Assembly: GCA_030522415.1 (NCBI GenBank)
Contig: CM060118.1
Coordinates: 21,534,651 to 21,598,650, forward strand
Direction: 5' to 3'
Source: Channallabes apus
Lineage: Eukaryota > Chordata > Actinopteri > Siluriformes > Clariidae
DNA length: 64,000 bases
In this document: positions 38,801 to 51,300 of the stretch, one piece after another
Layout: every line of letters starts with the position of its first letter
Position numbering within the stretch: the first letter of the stretch is position 1
Position numbers and translations under genes: made by a program
The notes under the pieces: model-generated
What the model was told of the DNA's origin: nothing
What the model saw: only the letters and a program-made list of their open reading frames with translations
Databases searched by the model: none

Positions 38801-41675
38801 AATTCCTGTCTTATGGCCAGTTATTACATAATACATCCATATTAATATAATATTATTGTTGTAACTTACTGATGTGATTATGACTAGCAAAGAAAAATTA
38901 TCTTGAATTTGTTTAGGAATATGATTGAGAATAAACAGATATATGATCTGTTAAGTTAATAATTCAGCACAGTCTCATATGACATGTGCAGTGGTTAGCA
39001 TGTCACCTAGCACCTCCAGGGTTGGACTTAGATTTGATTCCTCTGTGTGCATGGAGTTTGTATGTTCTCCATCTTGGAGTGTGTGTGCCCTGCAATGGAT
39101 TGGCACCCTGTCCAGGGTGTACCCGGCCTCGTGGCCTAAGTCTCCTGGTATAGGCTCCAGGTTCCCGTGACCCTGAATACAGGACAAGACGATAAGTGAG
39201 TGAGTGATGATGAGTCTCATATGACCTTGTAATGTTTACCAAAATGTGTCGTAAGTCAGGTAACCTAAAACAAGAAGTAGAGGTTAGTTGGGTGCTATGG
39301 CAAGTACTGTATCATGCAGTAGGTGAAATGTATCAAATGCTCAGTTTAGGTAAAAAACTCTTGAAACATACCTTAGCTCCCTGACCCTTTAACAGAACTG
39401 AGAAAGTTTTAATCAAAAAACATTGTTTGTAAGGCACTTTAATGAAGACTACAGAGGCTGCTTATTTCATTTGTGACAGAAAAACGCATTCGTTCACTAT
39501 AAAACCGCACTGCTGTTGAAGTTGTCGTTAGGGGTAGCAGAGAAATCTTGTGTTAAAATGAGGCTGAGGGTTCCTTCTTTCTTATTACATCATAGAATCC
39601 TCATTTAAATAAGGACCCTATGTGTCCAAAAATAGAAATTCGATAGATTTTCTGGGGCGCTCCTTGTAAACAACAAATTTGCTCCTCGTAAATAAATTCG
39701 CACTGACTGTTTCTTAGCAACTGCACATGATAAAAGTACTTTAAAATTGAGCTTATTGAATCAAGAATCTGAACGTATGTGTAACTCAAATCACTCAAAA
39801 TGCAACTTACTTGTAATATCTGATTAGATTAGGTGGGTCATATATAAGCAAACCACTCATTAAACTCAGTAAAAGAAATCCTTACTTATCTAAATAATAA
39901 ATAACTACTTCATCTTTATCTCAATTATGAAGAAAGAAGTGGCTTAGTCATTTGTGTCTGTTGGTAAGTCTGTAAATTGTAGATTTACAAATTGTATCAA
40001 CATATAAATATAAATTACTGTGGGGTAATGCAAAGTATTAAACTTGACACTTTTTCATATGCTTATTTAATATCCACTTTTTCATGTACTAATGTTCCCT
40101 GAAATTAATGTATCCCTGAAATGTGGGCATGTGAATGCAGTATGTCTTTAAAAAGCACAAGCGTTTCTACAGTATGCTTAATGTAAATACCCGCATGCCA
40201 AGGGTGACTTTCTGCACTTAATGTTTAAGCTGTAGGCCGAGCCAAGATTGTCTTGCCTGCTTTCTATCTGTTGAATTATTTACAGACTGCGCAACAGACT
40301 GAAAATATTGTTTGATACGTTTGTGCAGCTGACACACATTTTTTACCATGTTCGTTCAGTTCAAATGAAAACCGAAGTTTTAGACCTGAGTCGACAATTC
40401 CTTTGTCTTTGAGGGCGGATTAATGCTGCAGGTGTTGAAAGAGTCTCCAAAGTTCAGTGACTCATCGTTGTGGAAAAATTCTCAGTAGCTTCCACTGGCA
40501 GGCTTGTGCATGAATGTGCATGCAGCTGTAGTTGTAGTTCAGGTATTATGGAAATGGTAATGATTTAACTTCATAACAATTTGCAGAGTAATGTATTTAA
40601 AACGCACAGCACATCTGGAAGTTTATTATTCTTAATTTTACGCAATTTTCTCCCAATTTAGTCATTTGTGAATGTGTAAACACTAGCGAGTTTTACTCTT
40701 ATCACATGTCAAGCAAGTGCTTCCTCTGAGACGTGAACCCATAAAGCCAGCCACTGCATCTTTTTCAAGTGCTGCGTATGCTATGACACAAGACAGACCT
40801 CAGAGAAAAGCATTAACTCAATGTTTAGTTAATGTCACACTGATTGACGGGAGAGTAATGCCATCCCTTATATAGCCCTTTTTTTTTTTAGCCTCGTGGA
40901 CACATAGTTGTGGCCTTATCAGACTTTTGATCTTATGAGGATGTGGCAAATGGTTTGCTTTTCTGTTCGTTTATAATATTACACATAGGACAGTAAAAGG
41001 TATAAGGAGAAAAAATGAGCAGATGTGTGGGTGTTCTTCTGTATGCATGAGTTCACAGCTGTATGTGATCGTTTTAGTGGAAAACTCACACAGCCGTTAA
41101 GGACAGGGGCAAAATCCCATCTGAAGTATTCACGCTCATAGTGCCTCACTCTCATGAAACCACATCTACACCCCTGCAGCAGACAAGGTATTAATTATTA
41201 ACGCAAGAACAGGGAAGATTTTCATGAACCACAGAGCACTAAGAAATGTGCTAATCAATAAATGATTACTATGCTTATGACATGGGCTTGTTTTGAAGGG
41301 GAAAAAAAAACATAATTCTTGCTCAAGCATATCTCTCTCTGTGTGTTCATGTGAATGAATTGTATGAATAACTAGCAGTAATCCGGATGAGCAAGGAGAT
41401 CCTCTGCTGGGAGCAGTGCAGTATTACACAGAGGCTGGTCCATCAGTGGTGGCCGTTGTCAAATCAAATCAAATCACTTTTATTGTCACATCACGTTACT
41501 GGTACACTGGTACAGTACACGTGAGTGAAATTCTTATGTGCAAGCTACACAAGCAACAGTGGTGTACAATTATAAGAATAAATACGTATGCATATGAATA
41601 GTACAGTAGTATTATTATTGTGCAAGTATTAAAAAATATATATATATTTTTATATATATATATACACATACATAT

Positions 41676-41736
<61 letters not shown>

Positions 41737-44700
41737 CATATACATATATGTATATAAAATAAAATTATATAAATTAAAAAAATATATAAAAATTGTGAAT
41801 GCAGTTACTAGTAATAAAATAAAATAAGAATTAGATACAAAAAACCATTGACTAAAAAAAAATATATTTTTTAAAATGCTGTTAAAAATACAAGTTGTCC
41901 GAATAATTATTTACCACTAAAATACAGTAAACAGTACAAAATCACAGTAATAAACTGTATATCAAAATACAGCAATTTACTGTAGTCTATTTCTACAGTA
42001 CAAATACTGTAATAAAACAGCATTTTACTGGCAAAACTGCTGCCAGTAATTTACTGTAATTTTACATGAAAATTTTTTACAGTGTAATACTTGTATTTAC
42101 AGCATAACTTGTTTACAGGAAAGCTTCTATGAACAGCCATGCTGACTTCATGTCACTTATTGAACTTGGACAAATTTGTAGTAGAGTTTATTAGTAGGAA
42201 TGAAAATTTTAAGGAGTGATTTTTTTTTCCTGGTCAGTGATTGAAAAACGACAAATTATGTCCTCTAATCAAACACAGTTCAAGTCACCTTCTAACTTTG
42301 CATTGATAATGGAATTAATCTCAGAAAAGCTTCTGTGTCTGTTGCGCATGATCCATATACACTGCCGTACTACTAACATGCCGTTGCAAATGCTATGCTG
42401 AGCTTGAATTATGACCCAAATAATATTTAGTCAGCATTGGTCCTACGATTGATGTTTGAGTGGGCTGACATATTGTGCATAGGAAAAGATGGATTACAAC
42501 CAGTAGGTGTATAAGCATAGTGTGCTTATAACATGGATGATAGAATGGTCAGTGAGTGTAGATACAAGGAAAACAGATCAGTGTCTCCAACGAGGCTACA
42601 GAAGGTTGTGCCTCCATATTGTACCTGATTTCATATACACATATGGTAGCTACCGAAAATCTCTCCCTATATCTGTCACGAACTAACCGGAGATGAGCAG
42701 AAGACGTAGCTTAGCGGTTAGCCCTTTGTTGCGTGAATGGTAAACCCAAACGCGGAAGTGCACGAGTAGGCAGGATAATCACGCTATTTAGTCTAAGGAC
42801 TCTCACGATAGAAAGAGCAAGGGAAAGACACAAATCAAACCCGCGTCCTATAAACACACACTCAAACAGGAAACAAAACCAAGAAAGTGAGTACTCACAG
42901 TTTGACGAACGATTCCGAAATGGCATCGGGCGAACTCAATGACTGAGTGGTAAGCCATCGTTTGTTTACCTCTTTTATACTTCCTGGTTTAGCGCCCGCC
43001 TTACTTCCGGGTCCTAGTGCCGGGCGCAGATTGAGTGTGCATGACAGTACCCCCCTGTCCAGGACCGGCTCCAGACGGTCCTGGGGTGGAGGATACCCTA
43101 TGACGGTAGTCTCTGATGAGTTCGGGGTCGAGGATGAACCGGGCCGGAATCCAGGATCGCTCCTCGGGGCCATAACCCTCCCAGTCGACTAGATATTGGA
43201 TGCCTCTGCCCCGAGGTCGCGAATCCAGGATCCTGCGTACGGTATAGGCAGGACCACCGTCGATGATTCGGGGAGGAGGAGCAGGGGGGGTGGGTGGAAC
43301 CATAGGTGATGTAGTGAAGGGTTTGAGCTGTGAAGTGTGAAATACCGGGTGAATTCGGAGCGCCGCAGGCAGCTGGAGCCGGTAGGTGACAGGGTTGATT
43401 CTGAGGTGGATGCGATATGGTCCGATGAACCTGGGAGATAGCTTCTTTGACTCTGTGTGTAAATGAAGATGTAGATAGCCAGACCTTGTCACCTACGTTA
43501 TACAAACGTCCCGGGGGGTGTCGGCGGCGATGTTGAGCAGCATAGCGGGTGTTGGCTTGTTGGATGGCTTGGTTGGCTTGGGTCCAGAGCCGCCGACACC
43601 TGCGGACCAACTGTTGGGCTGAGGGTACGTCAACCTCCGGTTCTTGGTGTTCGAACATCGGAGGTTGGAAACCGTGGCATACCTCGAACGGACTGAGATT
43701 GGTGGCAGAGGAGACGTGAAGGTTGTGAGACAACTCAGCCCATAAGAGGTAGCGAGCCCAGGAGCGCTGGCGATCGGCAACGAAGCATCTCAAATAGCGC
43801 TCCAGTTGTTGGTTGGCCCGCTCCGTCTGACCATTGGTCTGGGGATGGTACCCAGAAGATAGGCTGCAGGTGGAATTGATCAGACGGCAGAAGGCCTTCC
43901 AGAACCGGGCAGTGAACTGGGGCCCTCTGTCCGAGACGATGTCTTTGGGGAACCCATGCAGGCGGACTACGTGCTCTAATATCAGCTCCGCGGTGTCCTT
44001 GGCTGACGGGAGTCCGGATAGGGCCACCAGGTGCACGGCTTTGGAGAAACGGTCGATGATGGTCAATATGGTAGTCTTTCCTTCTGAATCCGGCAGGCCC
44101 GTGATGAAATCGATGGCAATGTGCGACCAGGGCCGACGGGGAATAGGGAGTGGTTGGAGTTCCCCCGGGGTCGGCTGATTGGTGTCTTTAGCCCTGGCGC
44201 ACACTGGGCACGCCTGGACGAACTCGCCGATGTCCCGGGCCATGGAGGGCCACCAGAAGGCTCGCTTGATGAATTGTAGGGAGCGTCGGGTGCCTGGGTG
44301 TCCGGAGATGGGTGAGGTGTGGCCCCATTGCATCACTTCAGTTCTCATCGTTAGGGGCACGTAGAGACGTCCAGGCGGCGCACCTGCCGGTTCGTTCTCC
44401 ATTGCCTGTGCCTGGCGGACCCTGGTCTCCAAATCCCAGTGGATCGGTGCAATGATTTTGGATGGTGGGAGGACAGGCGCGGGTTCCGCCCGGGTGACGT
44501 CTTCTTCATACTGTCGGGAGAGTGCGTCGGCCTTGGTGTTCTTAGACCCCGGGCGGTAGGACAGATGGAAGTTGTACTGTTCAAAGAATAGTGCCCATCG
44601 CGCCTGCCTCGGATTGAGCTGTTTTAGACTACGGATGGTGATGAGGTTTTGATGGTCGGTCCAGATAATGAATGGCTCCCTGGCGCCCTGGAGCCAGTGA

Positions 44701-47700
44701 CGCCATTCCTCCAAAGCCCACTTTATGGCCAGCAGCTCGCGGTCCCCCACCCCGTATCGCTGCTGAGTGGCATCAAATTTTTTGGAGAAGAAACTACAGG
44801 GGTGTAGTTTCTGATCTGGACCTCGCTGGGAGAGAACAGCCCCAGCGCCCACATCTGAGGCGTCCACCTCCACAACGAATGGTTTGCTTGCGTCTGGATG
44901 GAGAAGAATTGGAGCGGTGGTGAAGCGTTGACAGAGTCTCTGGAAAGCTGAGATGGCGACGGAGTTGAGAGTGAAAGGGGATGATGAGGGTCGGGTCAGA
45001 GCAGTTAGGGGGGCGGCAATCGTACTGTAGTCCCGGATAAAGCGACGATAGAAGTTCGCAAACCCGAGAAACCGTTGAAGTTGCTTGAGGGTCTTGGGTA
45101 GGGGCCAATGACGCACAACTTCGAGTTTCTGCGGGTCCATGGCCACACCCTGGGGCGAGATGACAAAACCCAGGAACGTGGTGGAGCGCTCGTGAAAAGC
45201 GCACTTTTCCAACTTACAGTACAATTGATGGGCGTGTAATCTCTTTAGAACTGCTCTGACATGCTGGATGTGTTCATCAACAGTTCGTGAGTAAATTAGT
45301 ATGTCATCCAGATATGCAAAGACCCACCGCCCTAGCATGTCCCTGAGAATGTCATTGATGAGGTGCTGGAAGGCGGCGGGTGCATTGCAAAGTCCAAATG
45401 GTATTACCAGACTTTCATAGTGTCCCGTGGGTGTAATGAAGGCCGTCTTCCACTCATCGCCCTCTCTGATGCGCACCAAGTTGTAGGCGCTCCGAAGGTC
45501 CAACTTTGTGAAAATGGTGGCACCGGAGAGGGCGTCCAGGGCAGAGTTGGTAAGAGGCAGTGGGTGTCGGTTTTTGATGGTGATGTTATTCAGCCCCCGA
45601 TAGTCGACACATGGACGAAGTTCATCTCCTTTTTTCTTCACAAAGAAGAACCCCGCGGCGGCGGGCGATGAGGAGGGCCTGATGGTGCCTTGGCGGAGAG
45701 CGTTTGATACATACTCCTCCATCGCCTGCGTCTCGGTGTTGGAGAGGGAGTAGAGATGGCCGCGGGGGGGCACCGAGCCCGGCTGGAGGTCAATCGCCAG
45801 GTCATAGGGGCGATGGGGTGGAAGGTGCGTGGCTCGTTTTCTGCAAAACACTTCAGCCAGGTCCCGGTACATGGCAGGAATGGCGTTGGTGTCGACGTCG
45901 GGGGCCTCGGACTCCCTAGAGCACGTCCCAGCCGGTGCTTGTTGGCAGAGCTCGGAGCAGGTCGGCCCCCACTGAAGGATCCGGTTCTGGGCCCAGGAGA
46001 TGAGGGGGTCATGCTGAAGCAGCCATGGGTACCCGAGAATGATGGGTGGTGAAGTGATGGAGGTGAGATGAAGCTGGATCCGTTCCTGATGGTTGTTGAT
46101 GATTAGAGTGATGGGCTGGGTCTGAGTGGTGATGGGGCTGGAGGCTAAGGGCCGACCGTCAACAGATGTGATCCGAACCGGCTGGGATAACGCCTCGAGT
46201 TTTATCCCCAATTCTTTGGCATAGGTAGAGTCAATGAAGTTCCCTGCAGCACCGGAATCAATAAATGCAGTACTTCTGACTCGTTTGTGGCCAAACTGGA
46301 GACTTACTTGGACCGCGAGACGGGAGGTCGGGGTGGTGACTGAGGAGGGTTGGAGATGACCCGGTGAGTTGCCCTCGTTCCTCACCGGGTCTGAGCGTTT
46401 TCCGGACGACGGGGGCAGATGGCTCGGTGATGTGCGCTGGACCCACAGTACGCGCAGAGCCCCTCCTTAAATCGTCGCTCCCGTTCTGCAGCGGTCAAGG
46501 AGGCGCGCCCTAATTGCATGGGTTCCCCGGCTCCCGTGTTAACCACGGCGGGTGGTGGAGAACCGACAGCACCAGAGACGGTGGAGTTGAATGTGGGTCG
46601 TGCTTCAGGTGCGGGAACGTGAGAGGGGGTGGTGGATGGTCGTGATGTGGTATATGGAGATGATGAAACGGCAGGTGTCAGGTTTCGTGGGGCTGGTTTA
46701 GGACGAGAGATTCGGTGTTGGTCGATCCGGAGAGCTAGCTGAACGAGACCCTCCAGCGTCGCAGGTAGCTCTCGTCCCACGAGCTCGTCTTTAATATATG
46801 GCGCCAGTCCCTCGTAGTAGGTTGTCCGGAGAGCGGTGTCACCCCAGGTGGTTTGGACGGCGAGAGTACGGAACTCCGCCGTGTAACGGCTCACGGACGA
46901 ACCTGCCTGCCGCAGATGGTATAATCTGGTGTCGGTCTCCACCTCACCTGCTGGATGTTCAAAGGTGAGTCTCAGTTGTTTGGTAAATTCATGATAAGAA
47001 TGTGCCGTGTCTGAATCGGAGTGAAGAACCGCCGTGGCCCACTCAGCTGCCTGCCCGGATAGCAACGAGACGAGGAGAGCGATGCGCAGTCGGTCTGTGG
47101 AGTATCTGGTGGAATTAAACTCAAACACAAGATCCAGTGCGGTTAGAAAAACGCTACATCTCCCATCTGTGCCATCCCATTTGTCCGGTAGTGATAAAAA
47201 TACATCAGGTGAAGGTGAAGATGGCGGTACGGCAGCAACCGCGACGGGAGATAGACCAGCCGGAGGACTGACAGCTTCGCGCCGAAGATCCGCGACCTCG
47301 CGCCGCAGCTCCGCCACCTCGCGCCGCAAGGCCGCAAAGTCTTGGACGCTACTGCGGAGAGTCGCGATCTCGGCGTTCAGCCGATCAATCAACCGAACGT
47401 GTCCATCTACCACGTCGCAGAGGTGAGCGTAATCCGCTGGGTTAACTGCAGACTCAGTCATTCTGTCACGAACTAACCGGAGATGAGCAGAAGACGTAGC
47501 TTAGCGGTTAGCCCTTTGTTGCGTGAATGGTAAACCCAAACGCGGAAGTGCACGAGTAGGCAGGATAATCACGCTATTTAGTCTAAGGACTCTCACGATA
47601 GAAAGAGCAAGGGAAAGACACAAATCAAACCCGCGTCCTATAAACACACACTCAAACAGGAAACAAAACCAAGAAAGTGAGTACTCACAGTTTGACGAAC

Positions 47701-48022
47701 GATTCCGAAATGGCATCGGGCGAACTCAATGACTGAGTGGTAAGCCATCGTTTGTTTACCTCTTTTATACTTCCTGGTTTAGCGCCCGCCTTACTTCCGG
47801 GTCCTAGTGCCGGGCGCAGATTGAGTGTGCATGACAATATCAGTAGATTATGATAGATAGATAGATAGATAGATAGAATAATTGATTAATTCTGAAGGGA
47901 AATTGTATATTCTCTACTTTATATATTCTCTCTTTCTCTTCTACATTATTTAAAATATGGAAGAGGTGCAGTGCAGATATTCCTATTTCCTTCATGTTTC
48001 ACATTATAGTTGATAAGTAATT

Positions 48023-48060
<38 letters not shown>

Positions 48061-48302
48061 TTGTGCAGACTAAGCCAGTTTCATAATGATGGGATTATTA
48101 TGTTATTATATAAAACTGTTTAGATGCTGATTTATATAATATTAAATCATTTGACAAAGGCAACGCAGTATGAACATTACATTTATCATTAATCCCAGCA
48201 TTATTGGTAGTGTAGCTGTGTAAGGATAACAAAGAGTGATTGGTTGCAGTGGAACTGGCAGGTGTGTGCCAAGTCATCCACAGACATGCTCGCGCTCGCT
48301 CG

Positions 48303-48357
<55 letters not shown>

Positions 48358-51300
48358 CTGGTATGCAAGCACGGACTTGCCATTCATACCCTTTTTCTCC
48401 TCTCACATCTGGCATTATGTGTTATGTGTAAGATCTTTCTGTCTTTAGGTTCAAAAAGGCAGCTTTTTTTCAACACAGTTTCTATGATAGACAACAGTTC
48501 GCAGTGTTTTTACCTTACTACATACATTGTAAATGAATGCCAGAAGGCATCCTTCTGCTTATTGTGAAAATTGTGTTTTTATTTGATGTTGGGAATGTTT
48601 GATTGCCATATATACTGAGTTTCAGTTGGAAGAGAAAATGTGCCATGTTATATTAGGTTCATATTATGTGAATGTCTCTTTAACACGAAGCCTCAGAGGG
48701 AGAATTACTGAGGATGAAAGGACAGAGGCAGGGTGAGGGCAATGTATCTGAACAAGCTGGTTCTATTGTATTGGCCAGTGACTCAGCAGCTGTGATTCAG
48801 CACCAGAAGCAGGAGCATGAGGGTGGTTGTAATGTACAGCTCTCTCTCTCTCTTATGCTTGTTTCATGAACATCTGTATGGCTGTGCTTGTGTTGTCAAA
48901 TGAAAGGACTTGGGCAGAAATTAATTGCTTTTGTGGCTAAATAGTTTTTGCTTGCTGCCACTTGGAGTGCTGAAAACAGCTTGTTGTGCTGTGGTTGTGC
49001 ATGGGTTGGTCTTGCATTGTGGAATGGCGTGCATTGGTTTTCGGATTTCTGCCGGCGTATTTGTTTTAAAATCTCAACCATTTACCTAGATTGTTTTCTA
49101 TTACTGAATCCCATATAGCCAAGATGGAGAGGAGGTTTCCACAGAGAGCTCATCAGTTCCGCAGCTCCGTTCAGCTGGAGCGATTCAGGAAAATGCACCA
49201 TCACAGCAGTCCTCAGCAATGTTGTTGGACCTTGAGCTCCAAGAAGCCTTTCAAGAATGTGAGAATCAAATAGCTTCTTTTGGCATGTCCTCACACTCAG
49301 TCACTCCAGGCAGCACAGATCAGATTGACTGCTGTCTGTCAGAGGACGCATCCGCAACTGTTAATGAGGAACTCAAGAGTGCCAATATCGAGGAGGATCC
49401 TATGTCACTGCCAATTTCACTCGCAGAATCTCAAACAGGATGCGACCTCGGTTGTCATGGAAATCCTGGAGCGCAAACTACTGATTTAGTATCTTGTACA
49501 GAGGAGGCTGTGTTTAGCTTCAGAGACTATATATTAGGGAAAACACTGCCAGAGCAGTCAAGGGCTGAAGACGCCAAAGAACACAGTGAGAAATTGCACA
49601 GTGAGCAAAAGGAAGATTTGCAGAAAGAGCCTGAAAGGGAAACAAACACTGACATAACAAAAACTGCAGAGAGAAATAAACATTTGAAAAACAATGAAGC
49701 ATCAACAGAGGCATTTACAGAAACTGAAGTCAATAAAATCTATACAATACAGGAAGTACCAGACAGTGTCAGCTCAGACGTTTACAAAGACTTACCACAT
49801 GAGGAGGATAAAACTACAGGTCCTGTTGAAAAGCCTGAAATAGACACACAAATTATTCCCACTACAAGCATGTATAATAAATCAACAGAAGATGACATTG
49901 ATTATTGTTCTGTGGATGAGAACTTTGATTGGGATGGGATACAACTAAATACACAGACGTTGCTTAGGACAGAGACTCAAGCACAAATTATTACTCAAAC
50001 AAAGACTCAGTCAGAAACAAAGCCTGATCTTAAGACAAAAGCAGATAATCAAATAGAGTTGTTAGGCACCCTTGGACAGCTGGGGCAACTCTACTCCATA
50101 CCTCCAGGGTGTTTATCTCATCAGGATCATCTTACCCCACCTGAGCCTACAGCAACCCCCACACTGGACCATCTGCAGGGAAGTGACCAACAGGGTAACC
50201 GTATTGAGCCACATGGACCCTCTAAGTCAATATCAGAACATGAAACCCTAAACCTCAACTCAATGGAAGTCGAACATGAGAAATGTATACATAAGGGATC
50301 TACTGATAGCACTGTGCTTAATTTTAGAGATGGAGAAGCCAATGAACATGAGCATGAAAAGAGATGCAGTTCAGAGGCATGTCCAGTGAAGAAGGAGGAG
50401 GAGGTGGAGGAGGAGAATGTGTTTTTTATTGGCGGTGAAGCTGGCCCACACACACGAGTGCGGGGGAAAACGCGCTCTCTGAGCAGAACTAGTACTAAAG
50501 GGATAAAAACGGAGGAGGAGAGTGCCCTTAAGGAGGCTTCAGCATCAGCTGCTGATTTCACACCGCCACTGACGACATCCACAGTACCAGAAATGATGGA
50601 ATGTGCGGGAGTGAGAGAGAAGAGAACTGAAGATTCAGAAACAGTGAAAATGACAGAGAAAGGATATTTAGATGGAACTACAGAATTACAGGAATCACAG
50701 GAATCTCTGTGTTCTGATGGAAGACTGAGTGAAATGATGGCAGCAGAAGTGCACTTACATTTGCTAAGCTTTCCAGAGACTAATAACTCACCTGCGAAGA
50801 AAGCTAAGGAGGTAGAAGCAGCATCTGAGGTGAGATGGAGCAGAAAAATGCTACAAAACTCTGATGAGGATGAAGAGATGGGCAGAGGGCTGCTAGTTGA
50901 TTGCTCCCTGAGGAGGGACACTCTGTCCGCAGCTGGCGCGAAAGAAACAGGCACATCCAGTGTCGAGGACATGAATGTGGTCACTGCTACACCAGAGTTT
51001 ACCGACAAACATGATTGTAAGAGAAAGGGCTCTGAGTCACTGGAGAAGAGAGAAGAAGGAGGAACAGAGGAGGGGAGAGAAAAAGAAAGGGGTGGAGCAG
51101 AGACTTTATTTGGAGAGCAGGCACTGCCCTTGACAGTGACAAAATCTTTTTCTCTCCATGACAACGGAGTGACACTGGTGGAACCGCAGCAAAGGGATGA
51201 ACTCGTCACTTTGGTCACAACAGACGTAGCTGACACAGCTTTACCTTTGTTGACCGGCAGCAAAACAATTGCCGGCAGCTTGATCAACCCCTCCTCTCCT

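Larger units (their letters stand above)
42674..47836 (-). mobile_element. Complete Ty3/Gypsy LTR retrotransposon with chromodomain-like 3' region
   Basis: Two 373 base LTRs (42674-43046 and 47464-47836), each TGTCATG...CGTGACA on the minus strand, are identical by base-by-base reading. ATATC flanks both sides (42669-42673, 47837-47841), a 5 bp target duplication. Internal order on the minus strand: gag, protease, reverse transcriptase, RNase H, integrase, chromodomain, as in Gypsy chromoviruses. The gag (coiled coil, CCHC knuckle) resembles the sushi type. It sits antisense in tacc2 intron 3. GC content and codon use differ strongly from the AT-rich host surroundings. One frame break is seen in 3' pol. 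Confidence 0.96.

Noticed and set aside
42733..42942. 69- and 71-codon frames on both strands of each LTR (also 47501-47732)
   Set aside because: They are identical because the LTRs are identical, overlap the promoter region, and resemble no protein.
43493..47426. Numerous 60-140 codon frames opposite or out of frame with gag and pol
   Set aside because: GC-rich retrotransposon coding sequence gives long shadow frames; the gag and pol frames carry all recognisable motifs.
49219..49221. ATG as the start of an intronless 2,601-codon gene
   Set aside because: The frame is open upstream to the acceptor at 49118, and the phase joins exactly to the exon at 36798-37024. The ATG is internal to tacc2.
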